13,872 nt of DNA. Source: Alcaligenaceae bacterium UBA6179. GTDB taxonomy: Bacteria > Pseudomonadota > Gammaproteobacteria > Burkholderiales > Burkholderiaceae_B. Made by a program: the position numbers and the translations under genes. The number at the start of each line of letters is the position of its first letter. The stretch's first letter is position 1. A model generated the notes under the pieces. The model searched no databases and was not told where the DNA came from. It saw nothing but the letters and a program-made list of their open reading frames with translations. Shown one piece after another: positions 1-6,822 of the stretch. The stretch is from NCBI GenBank assembly GCA_002422175.1, contig DITR01000033.1, positions 14,954 to 28,825 on the forward strand, in the 5' to 3' direction.

Positions 1-591
1 ATTTCGTTTGCGTATATTTTATTGATGGGTGCTAAAGGTTTGCGTCAGGCCACTGAGGCTGCCATTTTGGGGGCAAACTACATTGCTAAACATTTAGCAG
101 AACATTATCCTATTCTGTACACAGGGCGACATGGCCGTGTTGCACATGAGTGCATACTTGATTTGCAACCTATTAAGGCGCGTTGCGGTATTTCGGCAGA
201 AGATGTGGCAAAACGTTTAATTGATTATGGCTTTCATGCCCCGACCATGTCATTTCCTGTCGCGGGTACGTTGATGGTAGAACCGACCGAGTCTGAGGGT
301 TTGGCTGAGCTTGATCGCTTTATTGAAGCCATGATTTCAATACGCAAAGAAATCACAGCTGTTGAAAATGGTCAGGCTGATATGACCGACAATGTACTTA
401 AAAATGCACCGCATACTGCACAGATGTTAATGTCCAGCGAATGGCATCATGACTATACGCGTGAGCAAGCGGCTTACCCAGTGCGTAGCTTAAAACAAAA
501 TAAATATTGGCCACCCGTTGCGCGTGTTGATAACGCTTGGGGTGATCGCAATTTAGTGTGTGCATGCCCGCCTTTGTCGAGCTACGTTTAA
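1..591 (+). CDS. gcvP: Glycine dehydrogenase (decarboxylating), P-protein, C-terminal part
   Basis: Partial gene: the frame is open from base 1, so the true start lies upstream. The 196 visible residues are the C-terminal end of the pyridoxal-phosphate P-protein of the glycine cleavage system, which decarboxylates glycine and passes the aminomethyl group to lipoylated GcvH in the cytoplasm. The family-typical run RVAHECILDLQPIK is followed by DVAKRLIDYGFHAPTMSFPV and GTLMVEPTESE, then LKNAPHT, the REQAAYPV segment, NKYWPPVARVDNAWGDRNL and a final CPP. These match the last fifth of GcvP closely. The PLP lysine lies outside the window. The first ATG (22) is internal and is not a start. The gene ends 78 bp before the convergent folA. 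Identification is very secure; only the extent upstream is unknown. Confidence 0.96.
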   Translation: MSFAYILLMGAKGLRQATEAAILGANYIAKHLAEHYPILYTGRHGRVAHECILDLQPIKARCGISAEDVAKRLIDYGFHAPTMSFPVAGTLMVEPTESEGLAELDRFIEAMISIRKEITAVENGQADMTDNVLKNAPHTAQMLMSSEWHHDYTREQAAYPVRSLKQNKYWPPVARVDNAWGDRNLVCACPPLSSYV

Positions 592-601
592 ACGCTGTCT
601 G

Positions 602-639
602 GTGGGTTTAATTGCATTGTTAAATGTGAAAGAACCCAC
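602..639. terminator. Weak inverted repeat between convergent gcvP and folA
   Basis: GTGGGTT (602-608) pairs with AACCCAC (633-639) across a 24-nt loop, and TTTAA/TTAAA inside the loop can extend the pairing. It lies between two genes that end towards each other, so it could serve as a bidirectional stop. There is no proper T-run on either side, so intrinsic termination would be weak. The repeat is seen directly; the role is a guess. Confidence 0.3.
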
Positions 640-669
640 GCAAGGCAAAGTAAATTCGCGTTCGAACAT

Positions 670-1158
670 TCAAATGCGTTCGTAGGTTACAAAAGCGTAA
701 GTGAGTCCGTTTTCTTCAGGTTGTGGCGCGCGAGATGTTTCGCGCCATTGGCTTGGGTCAAGTGGGGCAAACGAAGCATCGCCGTGAATGTCTTGGTCGA
801 TTTCAGTGGCGACAATACGATCAATTTTTGGCAGCATATCAGCATACAGTTGCGCACCTCCAATCACAAACACTTCAGGCATGTTTTTTGTTAACGCGAT
901 GGCTTGTTCGATACTTTGTACGCAGGTGGCACCTTCGAACTGAGCTTTACCGTCGCGCGTCACCACAATGTTCAACCGTCCTGGCAGAGGCCGACCAATT
1001 GATTGCCATGTTTTTCGACCCATAATGATGGGGCAACCCATCGTGGTCCGTTTAAAAAATGCTAAATCACCAGGTAATTTCCAGGGTAATAGGTTGTCTC
1101 GGCCAATCGTACGGTTGCGCGCGTAGGCCACAATTAAATTTAATCGGTGTGATGTCAT
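670..1158 (-). CDS. folA: Dihydrofolate reductase
   Basis: DHFR reduces dihydrofolate to tetrahydrofolate with NADPH in the cytoplasm. It is the target of trimethoprim. The 162 residues compare with 159 in E. coli. Visible marks are the N-terminal strand LNLIVAYARNRTIGRDN, the loop LLPWKLPGDLAFFKRTT with the catalytic acid at Asp31, MGRKTWQSIGRPLPGR for cofactor and substrate binding, and the GG pair in VFVIGGAQLY near residues 98-105. The start codon overlaps the thyA stop as ATGA (1155-1158), so the two genes are translationally coupled. This makes sense because thymidylate synthase generates the dihydrofolate that DHFR recycles. The gene is last in the OsmC-thyA-folA operon. I see no resistance-type feature and no truncation. 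Confidence 0.97.
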   Translation of the reverse strand: MTSHRLNLIVAYARNRTIGRDNLLPWKLPGDLAFFKRTTMGCPIIMGRKTWQSIGRPLPGRLNIVVTRDGKAQFEGATCVQSIEQAIALTKNMPEVFVIGGAQLYADMLPKIDRIVATEIDQDIHGDASFAPLDPSQWRETSRAPQPEENGLTYAFVTYERI

Positions 1159-1949
1159 ACTGCTACAGGGGCTTTGATGTGGGCGTGATGTTGGTAGTTT
1201 TCAATCACAAAGTCTTCATACATGTAATCAAAAATAGAGTCGGGTTTGCGCACAATGTTTAGTGTGGGAAAAGGGTAAGGGTCGCGCGATAGTTGCGTTT
1301 GAACCTGTTCAAAGTGGTTGCTGTATAAATGGCAATCACCACCGGTCCAAATAAAATCACCCACATCTAAATCACATTGCTGGGCAACCATGTGCGTCAA
1401 TAATGCATAACTGGCAATATTGAAAGGCACCCCTAAAAAGATGTCGGCGCTACGTTGATACAGTTGGCATGACAATTTGCCATCAGCTACGTAAAACTGA
1501 AAAAACGCATGGCAGGGTGGCAGTGCCATTTCGCTAATTAAACCGACATTCCAGGCTGAGACAATTAAACGTCGTGAGTCAGGGTTGGTGCGAATTTGTT
1601 GAACCACTTGTGAAATTTGATCAATTGAATCACCATTTGGCGTTGGCCATGAACGCCACTGTACGCCATACACAGGGCCTAGATCGCCGTCTGCTCGCGC
1701 CCACTCATTCCAGATGCTGACACCGTTTTCTTGCAACCATTTGACGTTTGACTCCCCTCTTAGAAACCACAGTAATTCGATAAAGATGCTGCGCGTATGA
1801 AGCTTCTTAGTGGTGACCAGAGGAAAGCCCTCGGCCAAATTAAATCGCATTTGATGACCAAATACTGAGCGTGTGCCGGTACCCGTACGGTCAGTTTTGC
1901 TGACACCGTTTTCATAAACGTGTCGCATGAGGTTTTCATATTGGTTCAT
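1155..1949 (-). CDS. thyA: Thymidylate synthase
   Basis: ThyA methylates dUMP to dTMP using 5,10-methylenetetrahydrofolate. From the ATG at 1949 the protein has 264 residues, the same length as E. coli ThyA, beginning MNQYENLM and keeping R21 in the DRTGTGT phosphate-binding loop. Other marks are FPLVTTKKLH, ELLWFLRGE, the nucleophile Cys146 in PPCHAFFQFYV, CQLYQRSADIFLGVPFNIASYA, and the C-terminal KAPVAV. The reading frame can be extended six codons to a TTG at 1967, but that start would overlap the OsmC gene and lacks a ribosome site. The ATG, 7 bp after the OsmC stop and preceded by GGAA, is preferred. The gene overlaps folA by 4 bp. Identification is near certain. Confidence 0.97.
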   Translation of the reverse strand: MNQYENLMRHVYENGVSKTDRTGTGTRSVFGHQMRFNLAEGFPLVTTKKLHTRSIFIELLWFLRGESNVKWLQENGVSIWNEWARADGDLGPVYGVQWRSWPTPNGDSIDQISQVVQQIRTNPDSRRLIVSAWNVGLISEMALPPCHAFFQFYVADGKLSCQLYQRSADIFLGVPFNIASYALLTHMVAQQCDLDVGDFIWTGGDCHLYSNHFEQVQTQLSRDPYPFPTLNIVRKPDSIFDYMYEDFVIENYQHHAHIKAPVAV

Positions 1950-1956
1950 GCTGGTT

Positions 1957-2391
1957 TTAATTTCCAATTGTTTCGTCGATCACTTCAATTGAAAAAGTCA
2001 GTTTGGCAGTTTTCATCATCATGGCTGAAGCCGAACAGTATTTTTCGTGTGACAGGTTAACGGCTCGCTCAACAGCGGCGTGTGATAAGGCTTTACCCGT
2101 TACAACAAAACCAAAGTTGATTGCCGTAAAAACTTTGGGGTCAGTGTCAGCGCGTTCTGCGGTCAGTTTCACTTGGCAATGGGTAACGGCATGGCGACCG
2201 CGCTTTAAAATCAAGACAACATCGTAAGCCGCGCAGGCACCCGTGCCGGCCAAAACAGTTTCCATGGGTCGAGGTGCAAGGTTGTTGCCACCCCCTTCGG
2301 GTGCACCATCCATTGCCAATACGTGGCCTGAGCCTGTTTTGGCTACAAATAGCATGCCATCAGGGCCGCCCCAGTCAATTGTGCATTCCAT
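1957..2391 (-). CDS. OsmC family protein, YhfA-like
   Basis: A 144-residue OsmC/Ohr-superfamily protein, closest in my reading to E. coli YhfA. The family contains thiol peroxidases that reduce organic hydroperoxides, but the YhfA branch has no firm function. The two conserved cysteines are present: Cys53 in the GTGACAAYDVV helix start and Cys119 in HEKYCSASAMM. Other matches are MDGAPEGGG followed by APRPMETVLAG, VKLTAERADTDPKVFTAINFGF, and VTGKALSHAAVERAVNLS. It is the first gene of the minus-strand operon with thyA and folA, and divergent from coq7. AGGGA lies about 10 bases before the ATG. Its place beside folate and ubiquinone genes suggests a housekeeping or redox-protective role. That is inference from context only. 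Confidence 0.9.
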   Translation of the reverse strand: MECTIDWGGPDGMLFVAKTGSGHVLAMDGAPEGGGNNLAPRPMETVLAGTGACAAYDVVLILKRGRHAVTHCQVKLTAERADTDPKVFTAINFGFVVTGKALSHAAVERAVNLSHEKYCSASAMMMKTAKLTFSIEVIDETIGN

Positions 2392-2403
2392 GCCAAAATT
2401 CCC

Positions 2404-2424
2404 TATAAATATGAAGTATTTATA
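2404..2424. promoter_or_regulatory. AT-rich palindrome in divergent OsmC/coq7 promoter region
   Basis: TATAAATA (2404-2411) and TATTTATA (2417-2424) form a perfect 8-bp inverted repeat with a 5-bp centre. It sits in the 61-bp gap between the divergent starts of the OsmC gene (2391) and coq7 (2453). Either arm could supply a -10-like element to each direction, so the palindrome may be the core of overlapping divergent promoters. I could not assign convincing -35 boxes. The repeat is seen; the promoter role is inferred. Confidence 0.4.
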
Positions 2425-2452
2425 TTAACAAGTCTAAAGAACGTTTTAACAT

Positions 2453-3139
2453 ATGGTCATGTTAAAGAAACAACCCTTTGTTGCGCCCTCGTTTCGCCGT
2501 AGAACCGGCTTATTTGATGCCTTGATTGGTGAAATTGATGTGGCATTAAATGTTTTGTCAGGCCACGCTCATGCGGGGCGACCTTACCCAGCAGCATCTT
2601 GTGATGCAGACGCTGACCAAGTGCTGACAGACTCAGAAAAGCAACACTCAGCTGGGTTGATGCGAGTCAATCATGTCGGCGAGGTGTGCGCGCAAGCTTT
2701 GTATAGGGGGCAAGCCTTGGGTTGTAAAAGTGCGCCCACAATTGCTATTTTTCGTGAAGCGGCAGAAGAAGAAACGGACCATCTCGCTTGGTGTGAGCAT
2801 CGTTTAAAAGAACTGAAAAGCAGGCCCAGTTACCTTAACCCTGTTTGGTACGCCGGTGCGTTTGCAATGGGTTTGGCCGCAAGTCAGCTCGGGGTTGCTC
2901 GTAATTTAGGGTTTATGGCTGAAACTGAGCAGCAGGTAGAAGCGCACTTAGAGGCTCATTTAATTGATCTACCTGCCCAAGACCAGCGTTCTCGAACGAT
3001 TGTGGTACAGATGCGTGATGATGAAATCAAACATCGTAAAACGGCTCAAAATCATGGTGGGGTTGCCATGGCCAAGCCGATTCGTCGACTTATGACTTTG
3101 GTTTCTAAAGTTATGACTAAAACTGCTTATCAAATATAA
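2453..3139 (+). CDS. coq7: 2-polyprenyl-3-methyl-6-methoxy-1,4-benzoquinone monooxygenase (demethoxyubiquinone hydroxylase)
   Basis: Coq7 carries out a late oxygen-dependent hydroxylation in ubiquinone synthesis, using a carboxylate-bridged di-iron centre at the membrane surface. The 228 residues show the expected ligand set: Glu77 in MRVNHVGEVCAQALY, Glu107 and His110 in AAEEETDHLAWCE, Glu159 in AETEQQVEAHLEAHL, and Glu191 and His194 in DDEIKH. A hydrophobic stretch (about 130-155) and the C-terminal VMTKTAYQI are also typical. An alternative ATG lies two codons downstream (2459); no strong ribosome site separates them. The N-terminal 20 residues are loosely conserved in the family. The gene is a single transcription unit divergent from the OsmC gene. 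Its product implies aerobic respiration with ubiquinone. Confidence 0.95.
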   Translation: MVMLKKQPFVAPSFRRRTGLFDALIGEIDVALNVLSGHAHAGRPYPAASCDADADQVLTDSEKQHSAGLMRVNHVGEVCAQALYRGQALGCKSAPTIAIFREAAEEETDHLAWCEHRLKELKSRPSYLNPVWYAGAFAMGLAASQLGVARNLGFMAETEQQVEAHLEAHLIDLPAQDQRSRTIVVQMRDDEIKHRKTAQNHGGVAMAKPIRRLMTLVSKVMTKTAYQI

Positions 3140-3456
3140 AATGAGTTCGATTTTGTTTGTGACGTGACGATTTGCAGTGATGATAACGAAACCGACATAA
3201 TTATGGTGCGCTGCAAAAAAAATTTTATTTTCATAGCCATTTTTTATTATTTTTTTACCTTGCATTGCAACAAAAATTAAAGTAATATATTTATAAGGAT
3301 TTTGAGTCGCTCGCTTAAAGCGCGTTAATGTTAATTTAAATGCGTGGGTTGTAAGGGTTTATACAAGTAAAACAAGGCACAGTAAGTATCACTAATTGAT
3401 AGTAATTAGTATTAATTTCAAGCTTTACTTAGTCTGCCTGTCGGTATATTCCTATT
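3140..3456. other. AT-rich intergenic region between coq7 and candidate sRNA
   Basis: This stretch has no credible protein-coding frame. It is markedly AT-rich with long T and A runs (3216-3232, 3240-3257). I see an 11-bp palindrome TTGCATTGCAA (3260-3270) and a 7-bp inverted repeat ACTAATT/AATTAGT with a 6-bp centre (3391-3410). A weak long-loop pairing TTTGCAG (3171-3177) with CTGCAAA (3211-3217), followed by an A-run, is not a convincing coq7 terminator. A possible -10 box TATATT (3445-3450) with TTTACT (3424-3429) has only a 15-bp spacer. Otherwise nothing is recognised. Confidence 0.5.
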
Positions 3457-3556
3457 ACGTTTAAGTTTGAACACTTAATGTTTTTCCAAACCGTTGTCTC
3501 CTCCACCTCCTCTTTGGTGGATTTAACCCAGAGTCTCGCGACTTTGGGTTTTTTTT
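3457..3556 (+). ncRNA. Candidate small RNA with anti-Shine-Dalgarno motifs and intrinsic terminator
   Basis: The last 55 bases of the coq7-pgi gap have the shape of an sRNA 3' end. A single-stranded CTCCTCC run (about 3498-3504) leads into hairpin 1, with stem TCCACC (3502-3507) and GGTGGA (3516-3521) around the pyrimidine loop TCCTCTTT. Hairpin 2 is the terminator at 3525-3556. Both CU-rich runs could pair with ribosome binding sites, as in several Hfq-dependent sRNA families. The 5' end is only a guess from the weak TATATT box at 3445. The alternative is a long coq7 3' UTR with a distant terminator. No known RNA family was recognised. Confidence 0.35.
3525..3556 (+). terminator. Rho-independent terminator, plus strand
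   Basis: AACCCAGAGTC (3525-3535) pairs with GACTTTGGGTT (3540-3550) around the tetraloop TCGC, giving an 11-bp stem that runs straight into T's to 3556. The single non-Watson-Crick pair is G-U in the plus-strand RNA but would be A-C on the minus strand. No T-run follows on the minus side, so the direction is plus. The T-run overlaps the pgi stop codon (3555-3557, minus strand). Confidence 0.88.
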
Positions 3557-5111
3557 ATCCAGTCAATTGCTGAATCCAATGCTGGGTTGAGGCATCAAAT
3601 TTAGTGTTCGTTGCGACATCAGGCGATGCAAGCTGCTTTTCAAGTTGGCTGGCAAGTTGTTTTCCAAACTCAACACCCCACTGATCAAACGGGTTAATAC
3701 CCCAAATGACCGCTTGAGTGAATACTTTATGCTCGTACAGTGCAAGCAAAGCCCCAAGGCGACGCGCGTCGAGTTTAGGTAGCACAATCAAAGTAGAGGG
3801 CCTGCCACCGGCATGAACCCGATGTTTTGCGAGCCATTGAGCCTGTTCAGGTGCAACACCGGGTTGAGTGCTTTCAGCTAATGCTTCATCGTATGACTTG
3901 CCTCGCCAAAGAGCAGCGCGTTGGGCTAAGCAGTTTGCCATCAATAAACGGTGATGATAAGCGTGTTTATGATCAGGTTCTGTGCAGATGACGAAGTCAA
4001 CAGGTGCGCCTTTCTTATCTTGGTGTAACCATTGGAAGAATGTATGTTGGCTGTCAGTGCCAGGCATACCCCATATGGCAGGGCTACTGGCCACCTCAAG
4101 TGGGGTGCCATCTTGTAGCACCGACTTACCCAACGACTCCATCTCGAGCTGCTGTAGCCAGGGTACTAGGTCGGTAAGTCGGGCATCGTAGGGGCACATT
4201 GCCAAAGAGGAAAAGCCTAAGACGCTACAGTTAGCAACACCACTGATAGCCATTTGAATAGGCGCGTTTTCAGCTACGGGTGCATTTAAAAAGTGTTCGT
4301 CCATTTCGTGGGCGCCAGCTAATAAATCAGCAAAAACATGCCAGCCTAACCCCAGGGCTACAGGTAAACCAATAGCTGACCAAAGTGAATAACGACCGCC
4401 AACCCAATCCCAAAATTCAAAAACATGTTTTTTGGCAATGCCAAACTTGATGGCCGCTTCAGGGTTTGCGGTCAAGGCTACAAATTGATCAAGGGGGCGT
4501 TCGATGCCACTGGCTAGCATCCAGTCGATGACTCGTTGTGCATTGGCGAGCGACTCAATCGTGGTGAACGACTTAGACGCCACTAACACCAGTGTGTCGT
4601 TTGGGTCTAAGCCATCAAGCGCAGTTGTAATGGCGTGTGCATCGACATTGGCCGCAAACCTCAGCGTGCGACGCGTTGAAACACCTGACAAAGCACGTAT
4701 AGCCATACGAGGGCCCCAATCGCTTCCACCAATACCTAAATGCAAGACGTTACGATAACGATTTTGAGTATTGGCTTGTTCGACAAAAGCTTGCATACGT
4801 GCCCGTTCGTTGAGCACCAATTCGGCGACTTGAGCGGGTGGTTGAGCGGCTCTTAATGCAGTATGTAGGGCAGGGCGATTTTCAGTCCAGTTTACGGCAT
4901 CACCTTGAAATAGTTTGCGACGTGCTTGATCAAACTGGCGATGTTTCAACAATGCGGCTGCTGCATTCTGCATCGCCTCAGAGTGACGTTGCGTAGAGAG
5001 ATCAACGGTTAGACCAGCTGCGTGAATCATACGCAAATCTTGTTCGCGATTGTCTGCCGCATGAATTGCTGCTGAAAATTGCTGCCAAACGGGTAAAGAA
5101 CTTAAGGGCAT
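3555..5111 (-). CDS. pgi: Glucose-6-phosphate isomerase
   Basis: Pgi interconverts glucose 6-phosphate and fructose 6-phosphate in the cytoplasm. The 518-residue protein has all the family marks: LHLGIGGSDWGPRMA (123-137), the phosphate loop ASKSFTTIES (178-187), first signature WVGGRYSLWSAIGLP (236-250), and second signature FDQWGVEFGKQL (475-486). By alignment with E. coli Pgi, the three catalytic residues are present: Glu325 in MESLGK, His356 in DSQHTF and Lys484 in EFGKQL. It is about 30 residues shorter than E. coli Pgi, without visible damage. It starts 10 bp after the mutase stop, so the two are co-transcribed. The start ATG has no good ribosome site, which suggests coupling to upstream translation. 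Its stop codon lies in the T-run of the opposing terminator. Confidence 0.97.
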   Translation of the reverse strand: MPLSSLPVWQQFSAAIHAADNREQDLRMIHAAGLTVDLSTQRHSEAMQNAAAALLKHRQFDQARRKLFQGDAVNWTENRPALHTALRAAQPPAQVAELVLNERARMQAFVEQANTQNRYRNVLHLGIGGSDWGPRMAIRALSGVSTRRTLRFAANVDAHAITTALDGLDPNDTLVLVASKSFTTIESLANAQRVIDWMLASGIERPLDQFVALTANPEAAIKFGIAKKHVFEFWDWVGGRYSLWSAIGLPVALGLGWHVFADLLAGAHEMDEHFLNAPVAENAPIQMAISGVANCSVLGFSSLAMCPYDARLTDLVPWLQQLEMESLGKSVLQDGTPLEVASSPAIWGMPGTDSQHTFFQWLHQDKKGAPVDFVICTEPDHKHAYHHRLLMANCLAQRAALWRGKSYDEALAESTQPGVAPEQAQWLAKHRVHAGGRPSTLIVLPKLDARRLGALLALYEHKVFTQAVIWGINPFDQWGVEFGKQLASQLEKQLASPDVATNTKFDASTQHWIQQLTG

Positions 5112-5121
5112 GTCAAAAACT

Positions 5122-6510
5122 TTAAAAAGGAAGTTTGGCTTGGGGTGCTAGAGCGTGTAATTTGTCACGAAAGACTTTTTGAATGCGCTCAAGTGCAACG
5201 GGGTTGTCGCCTTCGAATCGTAAAACAACAACAGGCGTGGTGTTTGAGGCGCGCGCCAAGCCAAATCCATCAATATAGTCTGCGCGTAACCCATCAATGG
5301 TTGAGACTGATTGAGCCCCTTCAAAGCGGCCCTCGCGCTGTAGTTTGGCGATTAATTCAAAAGGTTCACCCTCTTGCATTTCAAGCTTGAGCTCTGGCGT
5401 TGAATAAGCATTTGGCAAGCCTTCTAGTACGGCTGAGGGGTTGTCGTGACGAGCTAAGATCTCTAACAGACGTGCGGCGGTGTACAAGCCATCATCGAAA
5501 CCGAACCACCGTTCTTTAAAGAAAATGTGACCGCTCATCTCACCAGCAAGCGGTGCGCCTGTTTCGGCGAGTTTGGCTTTCACCAAAGAATGACCGGTAC
5601 GCCACATCAGGGGTTGACCGCCCGCTTCTCGAATGGCAACGGCTAATTGGCGGCTACATTTCACATCAAAAATAATGGTTTGGCCAGGGTTACGTGACAG
5701 GACATCGCGGGCAAATAAAATCATTTGGCGATCGGGCCAGATGATTTCACCGTTTTGTGTCACGACACCCAATCGATCACCATCACCATCAAAGGCCAGT
5801 CCCACATCGCATTGATTGGTTTTTACGCAGGCAATGAGGTCTTGTAAATTGTGTGGGTCTGCTGGATCAGGGTGATGGTTGGGGAAGTTGCCATCAACCT
5901 CACAAAACAATGGAATGACTTCACAACCCAATGCTTCAAAAAACTGAGGGGCTATAGCACCTGCAACACCATTTCCGCAGTCAATTGCTATTTTCAATGG
6001 CCGCGCCAGCTGAATGTCTTTTAAAACATATTTTAAATAGGGGGTGACAACATCAAAAGCGGTCGTTTGACCCGGTTGCGTGGGCAATGCGAGGGGCTTA
6101 GACATTTCAGCCCTTAATGAGGTGATGTCTTCACCATGTAGGGTGCCGCCAGCCATCATCATTTTAAAGCCGTTGTATTCAGGTGGGTTATGACTACCCG
6201 TCACGGCAACCCCTGAGCCAGTACCCAGGGTATGCGCAGCAAAGTAAACCAAAGGGGTGGGCACTTCACCCAAATCTATGGTGTCTACACCGGCTTCACG
6301 CATACCCCGCTGCAGGGCTTGTGCCAACATGGGGCTGCTATGCCGTCCATCTCGCCCGACAACCATTTGCTTAACCCCTGCAGCACGTGCACGCATTGCT
6401 AAACTGCGCCCCAATCTGATTGCAAACTCTTCATTTAAGATCGAGGGTACTTTTCCTCGTATGTCATAAGCTTTAAATGCTGATGCAGGTAATTCAAAAG
6501 GGGTGTTCAT
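5122..6510 (-). CDS. Phosphomannomutase/phosphoglucomutase (AlgC-type alpha-D-phosphohexomutase)
   Basis: The enzyme interconverts hexose 1-phosphates and 6-phosphates (glucose or mannose) through a phosphoserine intermediate. It supplies nucleotide-sugar precursors for polysaccharide and LPS. The 462 residues match the four-domain AlgC/PMM-PGM family: FKAYDIRGKVP at 12-22, phosphoserine Ser106 in VTGSHNPPEYNGFKM, the magnesium loop DGDGDR (Asp241, Asp243, Asp245), the sugar-specificity loop GEMSGH (323-328), and the phosphate-binding RASNTTP (420-426). The family is typically dual-specific, so glucose versus mannose preference is not decided here. It is the first gene of the operon with pgi. 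Upstream is a 312-bp region shared with the divergent transporter operon; no clear promoter or ribosome site for this gene could be placed. Confidence 0.93.
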   Translation of the reverse strand: MNTPFELPASAFKAYDIRGKVPSILNEEFAIRLGRSLAMRARAAGVKQMVVGRDGRHSSPMLAQALQRGMREAGVDTIDLGEVPTPLVYFAAHTLGTGSGVAVTGSHNPPEYNGFKMMMAGGTLHGEDITSLRAEMSKPLALPTQPGQTTAFDVVTPYLKYVLKDIQLARPLKIAIDCGNGVAGAIAPQFFEALGCEVIPLFCEVDGNFPNHHPDPADPHNLQDLIACVKTNQCDVGLAFDGDGDRLGVVTQNGEIIWPDRQMILFARDVLSRNPGQTIIFDVKCSRQLAVAIREAGGQPLMWRTGHSLVKAKLAETGAPLAGEMSGHIFFKERWFGFDDGLYTAARLLEILARHDNPSAVLEGLPNAYSTPELKLEMQEGEPFELIAKLQREGRFEGAQSVSTIDGLRADYIDGFGLARASNTTPVVVLRFEGDNPVALERIQKVFRDKLHALAPQAKLPF

Positions 6511-6768
6511 TGTGACGTGGCAACCAAAATAATGACAAATGGAATAGAGCTAAACAAGATTTAGTGAGTTTAACCAAAAGTCTGAGCTCAGGGCTTATAG
6601 GTTCATTATCGCAAATATTTTGATAAGCATATTTAAAAATACTTTAAACACCCATTTGTCTTCTCATACGCGCAACATACAGTGGCCTGTTAAAAACGAA
6701 ATTCAAATCAAAAATTTAGAGATATCACCTTATATTTTCTATGAACAAGGGTAATTACTGATAAGAAT
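6511..6768. other. Intergenic region between divergent mutase gene and transporter operon
   Basis: This stretch holds no coding frame that looks real. It must carry the minus-strand promoter for the mutase-pgi operon and perhaps upstream elements for the transporter operon. It is AT-rich. A perfect 10-bp palindrome CTGAGCTCAG is at 6582-6591. Possible minus-strand -10-like sequences (TATAAG near 6596-6601) lack a well-spaced -35 box, so I do not call a promoter. Confidence 0.45.
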
Positions 6769-6800
6769 TGGTCTTACTTCTATTTATACTGGTAATACCA
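6769..6800. promoter_or_regulatory. Tandem operator for the GntR regulator, upstream of the transporter operon
   Basis: The downstream site is TGGTAATACCA (6790-6800), extended to the perfect palindrome CTGGTAATACCAG (6789-6801). A degenerate copy, TGGTCTTACTT (6769-6779), starts exactly 21 bp upstream. The site lies 22 bp before the binding-protein ATG, where a bound protein would block transcription. CTGGT-N3-ACCAG is the classical FadR-type half-site arrangement. The same layout occurs next to the gntR gene at 13079-13110, which links the two. The matching sequence is seen; binding by this GntR is inferred. Confidence 0.7.
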
Positions 6801-6822
6801 GAACACTTTTTGTGGAGACAAA

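Noticed and set aside
723..1262. Plus-strand open frames over folA and the start of thyA
   Set aside because: They are antisense shadows of clearly conserved folA and thyA with no family resemblance of their own.
1950..1967. TTG start six codons upstream for thyA
   Set aside because: It would overlap the OsmC gene, has no ribosome site, and exceeds the 264-residue length matched by the downstream ATG.
3171..3217. TTTGCAG/CTGCAAA pairing as a coq7 terminator
   Set aside because: The loop is more than 30 bases and an A-run, not a T-run, follows on the plus strand.
2969..3265. 98-residue minus-strand frame over the coq7 end and following gap
   Set aside because: Most of it is antisense to conserved coq7 sequence; the rest is AT-rich intergenic DNA without a ribosome site.
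3491..3524. Possible tmRNA or tRNA 3' end because of the CTCCACC run
   Set aside because: No acceptor stem partner, T-loop motif or tag reading frame is present upstream.
6582..6591. CTGAGCTCAG palindrome in the mutase/transporter gap
   Set aside because: A single short palindrome with no second copy in the window; not enough to call an operator.
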